A DNA stretch of 64,000 bases, taken from positions 196,040,278-196,104,277 of the forward strand of contig NC_090024.1 in NCBI RefSeq assembly GCF_037176765.1, in the 5' to 3' direction. Source of the stretch: Anolis sagrei. Its lineage: Eukaryota; Chordata; Lepidosauria; Squamata; Anolidae. Within the stretch, counting starts at the first letter, position 1, and every line of letters starts with the position of its first letter. This document shows, piece by piece, positions 57,104 to 64,000 of the stretch. Below the pieces are notes generated by a model. That model made no database searches, was not told the origin of the DNA, and saw only the letters and a list, made by a program, of their open reading frames with translations. The position numbers and the translations under genes were made by a program.

Positions 57104-59489
57104 CTGAAACAAATTAGTATATCTGTAAAATAAACAAGATTATCTCATGCTTATATACATAGAGAAAGGTGAAACAGACAAAATGGGAAGGGGAGGGAGA
57201 GAAAAATAATAAGTCTTAAATCAAACAAATAACCTAGAAGTACGAGGGTTATCCAGAAAGTACGGTTACATGGCACATAGCGCTCACAGGGAATTTTCTC
57301 AGAAGAAGTTGGTATCACTGCTGTGCTGTGATAGAATACTGCTATCCTGAGGATGTCAGAGGAAGCGAATGAGCAGTGCCAGTCATCACTAGCACATCGA
57401 CTATTTTGGTGGCATTGTGGTGAAGATTAGAGATGAGCATCCTCATCCTGTTTCCTTCTAAATGCAAAGTTCACTCTGCAATATGCTGCCTAAATGCTAA
57501 GGACATGCACCATTGCAATGCATTGCGAAATCATTTCAGTTTATGGGGAGTCCAAAACAATTGGAGGGCCCAGATTGTCTATCCCTACTTTGAAGCTTAC
57601 TCAAGGTTATTGCTTCTGGATAATCTGGAACAAACTTATCAGCTATAAAGCTTGAACAAAAAAGAGATGCAATATTTTGAGGACCAGTATGCCAAAAGAC
57701 TGACTCCAACTGTTATGTACTCACCAGGTATATAGCTGCCTATCATCACCTTCAACCCCATCACAATATCAAAGACAGTAATGTATTTATTAGTGCTGTC
57801 TTGAGTGTTGGAATAACTCAACATATTTTCTCCATGCAAACATTACACCAACCAAGATCAAGGAGACAGAGTGTAACTTTACATTCACAGAATTATATGA
57901 CAATTATGCATTAATAAATGAAACATGGGGCAACCGAATGTAAAAACAAATATGAAATGCACTGTGCAATGCCTATTTGCATATGTGCACTGTGGCACTA
58001 CATTCACAACCACAATCCTCAGCTGAAAATGGTCTTTTTCACTGGACAAAAATGCCCACTCATTCCCAAATGGTAACTTACTCATGGATAAGTCATTAAC
58101 AGAATATCAGTTATGAGCACAATAAGGAGGCCAAGTATTACATGTGTTACAGATGGCAATGAAATTGTCTGCTTATAGTTTGATTAAATCTATTTCATGA
58201 ATTTGCGTCTGGATTTAATGGTGCATACAAAACGGCAACCTTTGCATAGCGTCTGCACCAGAAATGCTCTCTTGATTAGTAAGGGGAGTCAATGCTTTGC
58301 ATTTAAAAGGAAATGGAAAGGATCAGTTCCTCATATCAGTGAAAAGAATGCCAGACAGTGATGATGGAAGAAGTCCCCAGAACAAACAGGACATTTCCTT
58401 TTTACTCAGCAATGAGGCTCAAATGGACTTCCTCTGGTGGGTTAAAAAGAAACTTTGTTAAAAATCATTTGTCTGTTCTACATTCATTGGATTAGTCATT
58501 AATTGTTTCAAAGTTGGAGACAATAAATGCTTTACATGGCATTTAGACATTTAACGGACCAGCATTTTCCTTGTGTGATAATGAGCTGACCTGAACCACT
58601 AGAGGGCAGTGGCAATGTATAAATGTATACACTCACAAATTAGAAAAGTTTTACAACTATTTTAATTTTGATGCTTAGGTACGCAGAATCCATTATTCCA
58701 GATTTCATATAATGAGAGACAAAAATATTGGAACTAGAATTGGTGCATTGTTGCCATCGCATTTCTTTCAGAATACTGCTATCCTGAGGTCCCTAAACAT
58801 AATGGAAAAGAAGGTGGCAAAATTCTCAATTCAACATATATATTTTTGTCCAGGGCCTGTTAGTGTCTTACTCCTACGCCAGCCGACTTTTCATGCCAAA
58901 ATAAAATTTGATTGATAAATTAGATTGAAGCTGATTCTTTAATGATCAGAACCTTGATCCCAGTGGCCACTTTAAAAGATTTCAGCTGTTTTGGAGTGCC
59001 TTTAAATATGGATCTAGCAAAATCACCCCCCCCCCCCAATAGCCTGCACACACTGCTTATCCAATGTATTCTACTTTTGCTCCCTTCTTTATTTCAGGGG
59101 TTGATACCAAAAAGGAGTAAATGTCTCCACAGAGAATCTGACGCATGCAATTTTAATTTCATTATGCATACAACTACCAACAGGGTATTCTTCAAATATC
59201 TTGCCAGTGTTAGTTTTTACCACTCATCCCTTTGCACCCCCTAGATAATATTTGTCCTTGCTTCCTTTTACTTACAATTCTGAGGAAATAAGGGGACAGT
59301 ATTCTAAGCACCTCATCGGCTGCCAGAAACTGCTCCTTAAAATCTTGACAAGGTTTCTGTTCTAAATTTGTGTATATCTAACCTTTACTCCTCATCACCT
59401 ATCAGGAAAAAAATATCAAGGATCAGAGAGCAGTGTTTATCTTAGATTTTATCCCCAGTGACTGCTTAAGCTCATAAAACTTGCAAGTA
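57104..59489. other. PIGR upstream region; possible mariner-like end at 57240-57270
   Basis: Should hold the PIGR promoter and first non-coding exon, neither of which I could fix. CGAGGGTTATCCAGAAAGTA near 57243 resembles a mariner-type terminal repeat, but no partner end was found. A poly-C run lies at 59026-59037. Confidence 0.4.
58596..58609 (+). promoter_or_regulatory. CTCF-type motif upstream of PIGR
   Basis: CCACTAGAGGGCAG fits every position of the core CTCF consensus CCASYAGRKGGCRS. It lies about 1.5 kb upstream of the PIGR signal-peptide exon, in DNA with no recognised repeat. The sequence match is direct; occupancy is inference. Confidence 0.5.
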
Positions 59490-59824
59490 AGTCTTTGGCA
59501 TCCTTCAAAACAAGGGACCTTGGTAAGAAATCTGGGGTGCAAATCAAAATGGTTAGGGAGTTAGTCAGGAATCAGTTAACAAACCAAAATGAGTTCAAAT
59601 CTGCAGAGCCAGATGAACTGCAAACTAAGTACCAAAGAAATTTTCTGAAGTTATCACTCTTGGAAATATCTGCCATGATTTTTGAGAAGTCATGAAGAAC
59701 AGGTGAGGTGTCAAAGAACTGGAGAACGGCAAAAATTGCCCTTCTCTATTTAAAAAAAAGCAAAAAAGAAGATTTGGAAACCACAGACCAGTCAGCTTTA
59801 CTTCAATACCACAAAAATATTAGT

Positions 59825-59990
59825 CCACTGGGTTGTTCTGAGTTTTCCGGGCTGTATGGCCATGTTCCAGAAACATTTTCTCCTGATGTGGAACATGGAA
59901 CATGGCTTCTGGAACATGGCCATACAGCCCAGAAAACTCACAACAGCCCAGTGATTCCAGCCATGAAAGCCTTTGACAATACAATATAAA
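59825..59990. mobile_element. Penelope-like terminal palindrome inside CR1
   Basis: GTATGGCCATGTTCCAGAA is mirrored by TTCTGGAACATGGCCATAC, then CCATGAAAGCCTTTGACAAT. This is two termini of the element head to head. Confidence 0.78.
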
Positions 59991-60567
59991 TCCAGATTAT
60001 GGAGGATTTTATTTGCAAGTATCTTGATCAGTAGGAGCAAGCATGGGTTTGTCAAGAACAAATCTTTCCATATTTTTTTCTTCACTCTTTAAGTTGATGG
60101 AGAGAATGACATGGATGTCATTTCTCTGGACTTCAGCAAAGCACTTAATAGGGTCCCTCATAATGTTCTGATAAGCAAACTGATTAAACATTGAAGAGAT
60201 GGGAACATTGTCAAATGGAGTAATAATTGTTTGGGAAAGCATGCTCAAGGAATTGCCATCAATGAGCTGTGCTTCAAACTGGAAGGAGGTCTTAAGGGGA
60301 GTGCTTCAAAGTTTTGACTTAGGACCATTACTCTTCAACATTTTTATCAATGATTTAGATGACAGTGAAGGAATCCTAATCAATTTTGCAGGCAACACAA
60401 TGCTGTGAAGGATGGCTAACAGAAATAGAAATCTGGGCAGAAACCAGTAAAATGGAATTCAGTAGAAACAAATGCAAAATTCTACATTTAGACCGCAAAA
60501 ACCAAATGCACTCGTATAATAAGATGAAATACATGGTTCAACAGTACTACTTGCAAAAAGGACTTTG

Positions 60568-60830
60568 GGATTACTAGAATCATAGAATCGCAGAGTTGGA
60601 AGAGACCACAAGGACCATCCAGTTCAGCGCTCTGCCATGCAGGAAGACACAATCAAAGCACCCCCCCCCCCCCCAACAGATGGCAGTCTGGCCTCTGCTT
60701 AAAAACTTCCAGAGAATGAGATTCCATCATGCTCAGAGGCAGTATATTCCATTTATGGGACTACATACTAAATCATGAGTTGGGTACTGTCTGGGAGTTC
60801 AGAGAATGTTGTACTTATATTTATTCTCCT
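60568..60830 (-). mobile_element. CR1 3' end inserted in the older CR1
   Basis: AGAATCATAGAATCGCAGAG then TTGGAAGAGACCACAAGGAC is the reverse of a CR1 3' terminus. A poly-C run at 60661-60674 precedes CAACAGATGGCAGTCTGGCC. Confidence 0.78.
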
Positions 60831-61187
60831 TTCTGGACTACAGAAGTCTGATTGAAAAAATCATCTTAACATTTGTTAATCATATATCAAATGAAATAAA
60901 ACTTAAAGTTTTATAGTTATGACATATAATAATATCACACAATTGGCTTAGCAGCTGTAAGCTCCAAGTTAAGAGAAACAATACCCCACTACATTCAATA
61001 TTGGTCATGCCTCATCTGGAGTATTGCATTCAGATTTAGGTATATCATTTTATGAAGGATATAGACAAGTTGGAACAGGGTCAGAAAAGGGCAATGAGGA
61101 TAAGATCTATAGCAAATAAAGCCTATGAGGAAAGGTTGAAGGAAATGGGCATGTTCAATTTGTTGAGGAGTAGACTGAGGCCCCTTC

Positions 61188-61330
61188 TGCACTGCCCTAT
61201 ATCCCAGGATCTGATCTCAGATTATCTGCTTTAAACTGGATTATATGAGTCTCCACTGCCAGATAATCTGGGATAAGCAGATAATCTGGGATCAGATCCT
61301 GGGATATGGGGGCAGTGCGGAAGGGCTTCG
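61188..61330. mobile_element. Palindromic MITE inside CR1
   Basis: CCCCTTCTGCACTGCCCTAT and its mirror GGGGGCAGTGCGGAAGGG. AGATAATCTGGGATAAGCAG lies inside. Same family as 1248-1397, better preserved. Confidence 0.88.
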
Positions 61331-61864
61331 AGAAGTGACATGATTGTGTTCTTTAAAACATCAAGGCCTGTCATAGAGATGATTGTGAAAGACCAGATGT
61401 AATGCCTTGAAATTGCAGGGGCGTAGATTTCAATTGAACATTACAAGGAACTTCTTGATTGTGAGAGCAGTTTGGCAATGGAACCAATTGCCTAGGGAGA
61501 TTTTGAGGTCTCCTTCTCTGAATGTTTTCAAAAAGAGACTTGAGAGTCATCTGTTGGGGATACTTTAGTTGGAGAACCTGCATTTAGAAGAGGGTTGGAT
61601 TCAATGGCAAATGAGGCACTTTACAGCTCCATGATTCTATTGCTTTTTAACTCTGTCTATATCCCAAGGAACATGTCTTCCTTGCAAGCTTCTAGATGCA
61701 AACTTTTTCTGATATTAGGTTAATGAAATCAGTGTTGATTCCATACCACTCTGGAATATATTGGAAATTAGGTTTTCATCCATTTATGCCAGCATAATGG
61801 CTATATCCCTGGGCTATGGGATGTTGGGATCTGGCATTTTGTCATAACATACCACTTCCCTTGC

Positions 61865-64000
61865 TCTAGAAGAAGAAGAAGAACTTTATTTTTCTACCAC
61901 GCCTCCATCTCCCCGAAGGAACTCAAGGTGGCTTACATGGGGCCAAGCCCAGGGAACATACAATTAAAAGCAAAGCAATAACAAAATACAATTTAAAAAG
62001 CATAAAACAACATAACAATAATAGGCAAGCATCAAGCAACAAAAAACTAATTTGAAAAAAAGGGGGGGGGGGAGGCCAATATACTGAATAAAGAGTAATT
62101 GGTTCAATAAGGTAGATGAAAATGTATAATAACATAGGAAATATCATGAAAACAGAGCAATTTAACAGGATCAGAAACAATTTAGCTTGACTTACAAAAT
62201 CTGAATAGTAATGTAATATAGGAAATTCAGGTTGAATGATAATTAGGTTGCGATACAGGTCATATGTCATGGATTTGTCAGTCAAATGCACAACGAAACA
62301 TCCATGTTTTTAATTCCTTACAGAATGTGGTTAGCGAGGGCATCAGCCTGATCTCCCTGGAGAGGGAGTTTCAGCGGTGAGGTGCCACCACCTAGAATGC
62401 CCTTTCCCTCGTCCCCACCAATCATTCCTGAGATGGGGGCGGGAGCGAGAGAAGAGCATCCCCGGACGATCTTAAGGATCGCAGGGGCTCATAGGGGAGG
62501 AGGAGTTCCCACAGATAGGCAGGTCCTGAACCATTTAGAGCTTTATGGGTAACAACCTGCACTTTGAATTGGAACCGGAAATTTATCGGCAGCCAGTGGA
62601 GCTGTTTAAACAGGGGGGTTGACCGCGCCCTATAACTTGCTCCAGTTAACAATCTGGCCGCCAACCTTTGCACCAATGGTAGTTTCCAAACTGTCTTCAA
62701 GGGCAGCCCTATATAGAGAGCATTTCAGTAGTCCAATCTTGAGGTAACTAAGGCTTGGACCACCATGGTCAAGTCAGACTTCTCAAGGTACGGTCGCAGC
62801 TGGCGCACATGTTTTAACTTTGCAAAGGCCCTCCCAGCCACTGCTGACACCTGAGCATCAAGCGTCAGCACTGAATCCAGGAGGACCCCCAAACTGCGGA
62901 CCTGTGCCTTCATGGGGAGTGCAACCCCTTCAAACACAGGTTGCCACCCTATACCCCATTTGGCCGAGCAACTGACCTGGTGGACCTCTGTTTTGTCAGG
63001 ATTCAGTTTCAATCTGTTGGCCCTCATCCAGCCCATCACAGCAGCCAAGCACTGGTCCAGGACCCGAGGGACTTCCTTGGATTTTGGTGGAAATGTAGAT
63101 ATTATATATCATGTAGATATTAAAGGGCATGGGGAAAAGAATAGAACCTTGCTGGACCCCACAGGTCAAGGGCCAGGGGTCCCAGCAGGTATCCCCCAGC
63201 TTCACCAACTGGGTGTGGCCCTCCAGAAAGGACTGGAGCCACTGCAATGCAGTAATCCCAAGACCCATACTGGAGAAATCCGCTGAGATGTCCAAGAGAA
63301 CCAACAAGGTCACACCCTGTCAAGCTCTCTTCGGAGGTCATCTACAAAGGCTACCAAAGCCGTCTTGGTACCATGACCAGGCCTGAAACCAAACTGCAAA
63401 GGGTCCAGAAAATCAGTTTCATCCAGGAATCCCTGGAGCTGAGAAGCAACCACTCGCTCCAGAACCTCGCCCAGAAAAGGCTGATAGTTGAAATTGGCTG
63501 ATAGTTGTTCAATATAGACGAATCAAGAGACGCCTTTTTAAAAAAAGGTCTCATGACTGCTTGCTTAAGGCAAGATGGAATTAGTCCTTGCTCCAAAGAA
63601 GCATTTATTATCTTTGACAACCAGTTTGCCAACTCTTCTCTGGCAAGTTTTATAAGCCATGATGGGCAAGAGTCCAGTGTGCACGTGGTCGCCCTCACTG
63701 CTCCAAGGATTTTGTCTGTCCCTTTCCAACTGTCTATTTGGCCCTTCTGCAAGTTGATGTCAACTGGTGAAGTAGTTGTGCATTGATGTAGTTGTGCAGA
63801 GTAGTTCCAATGTAATAATCTTTTCTCCTACATTTTGTCAATATTTCAGTGGTATCAAAACAAATAATCTTATAAGAGCTTGCCCTGAGGGATCCCCAGG
63901 ATAGGATACTGTGGACCAACTTGTTTTCAGAGACAATCCATGAAATTATGTCATGACTGGTTGACATGATCGCCTCAACTGGTGTTCTCCATGGTTGCTT
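61865..64000 (-). mobile_element. Long L2-type LINE copy running off the window
   Basis: The 3' end is at the left, with an (AAG)n tail at 61867-61883, then TACCACGCCTCCATCTCCCC (plus spelling). Minus-strand similarity in order from the right: LDSCPSWLIKLAREELANWL and IPSCLKQAVMRPFFKKASLD (63490-63740), GVQQGSILFPMPFNIYM (63090-63190), GWMRANRLKLNPDKTEV and LGVLLDSVLTLDAQVSAVAG (62810-63040), LVQRLAARLLTGASY and LHWLPINFRFQFKV (62560-62690). It covers much of the reverse transcriptase, split over several frames, so it is inactive. Confidence 0.85.

Larger units (their letters stand above)
59490..61645 (+). mobile_element. CR1 LINE copy, interrupted by three other elements
   Basis: Plus-strand similarity in order: AMIFEKS and VSKNWRTAKIALLYLKKSK (59640-59760), LDFSKALNRVPHNVLISKLI (60128-60190), LGPLLFNIFINDLDD (60318-60362), GYRQVGTGSEKGNE/DIDKLEQGQKRAMRI region (61060-61130), then the CR1 3'UTR to 61645. 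Interrupted by a Penelope-like palindromic terminus (59825-59990), a minus-strand CR1 3' end (60568-60830) and a palindromic MITE (61188-61330). Several frame breaks: inactive and old. Confidence 0.82.

Noticed and set aside
57240-57420. Complete mariner transposon
   Set aside because: Only one terminal-repeat-like stretch (CGAGGGTTATCCAGAAAGTA) was found; no second end and no transposase frame.
1-64000. Endogenous retrovirus, LTR element or Polinton
   Set aside because: No LTR pair, Gag, integrase, capsid or envelope similarity noticed. The retroelement pieces are LINEs, SINEs and Penelope-like.

Overview
The window looks like nuclear DNA of a squamate reptile, most likely an iguanian lizard close to Anolis. 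Two host genes with small vertebrate-type exons sit in a sea of lizard-type repeats: L2 and CR1 LINEs with (ATT)n-type tails, RTE/BovB-like LINE ends, a Penelope-like retroelement, a Sauria-type SINE ending in (ACCTTT)n, other tRNA-derived SINEs, palindromic hAT-like MITEs and a non-autonomous Helitron. No bacterial features, CRISPR array, rRNA or intact tRNA gene, and no convincing LTR or viral element, were seen.

Layout. 1-27 kb: gene-free and repeat-rich. Landmarks are an inverted Penelope-like fragment (12.5-13.9 kb), the Sauria SINE (16.4-16.8 kb), the Helitron (17.885-19.645 kb), several L2 copies (21.3-23.6 kb) and a 15/16-bp minisatellite (25.9-26.6 kb). 27.2-34.4 kb, plus strand: a complete IL-20-subfamily cytokine gene with a TATA promoter, a non-coding first exon, five coding exons (174 aa) and an AU-rich 3'UTR. 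34.4-46.7 kb: intergenic, with SINEs, CR1, an L2 copy inserted into a DNA transposon, and a 0.5-kb polypurine tract. 46.7-57.1 kb, minus strand: a complete polymeric immunoglobulin receptor gene (PIGR, ten coding exons, 625 aa). It has four Ig domains, which correspond to mammalian D1, D3, D4 and D5. 57.1-64 kb: PIGR upstream region with a strong CTCF-type motif, a composite CR1 copy (59.5-61.6 kb) and a long L2 copy (61.9-64 kb).

The two genes are arranged tail to tail, matching one side of the mammalian IL10-IL19-IL20-IL24-FCMR-PIGR-FCAMR cluster, but no IL24 or FCMR was recognised between them. Both act in epithelial and mucosal defence: the cytokine signals to epithelium, and PIGR carries polymeric immunoglobulin across it. 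Exon joins were deduced by eye from splice sites, reading phase and family alignment from memory. Repeat boundaries are approximate unless a target-site duplication is stated.
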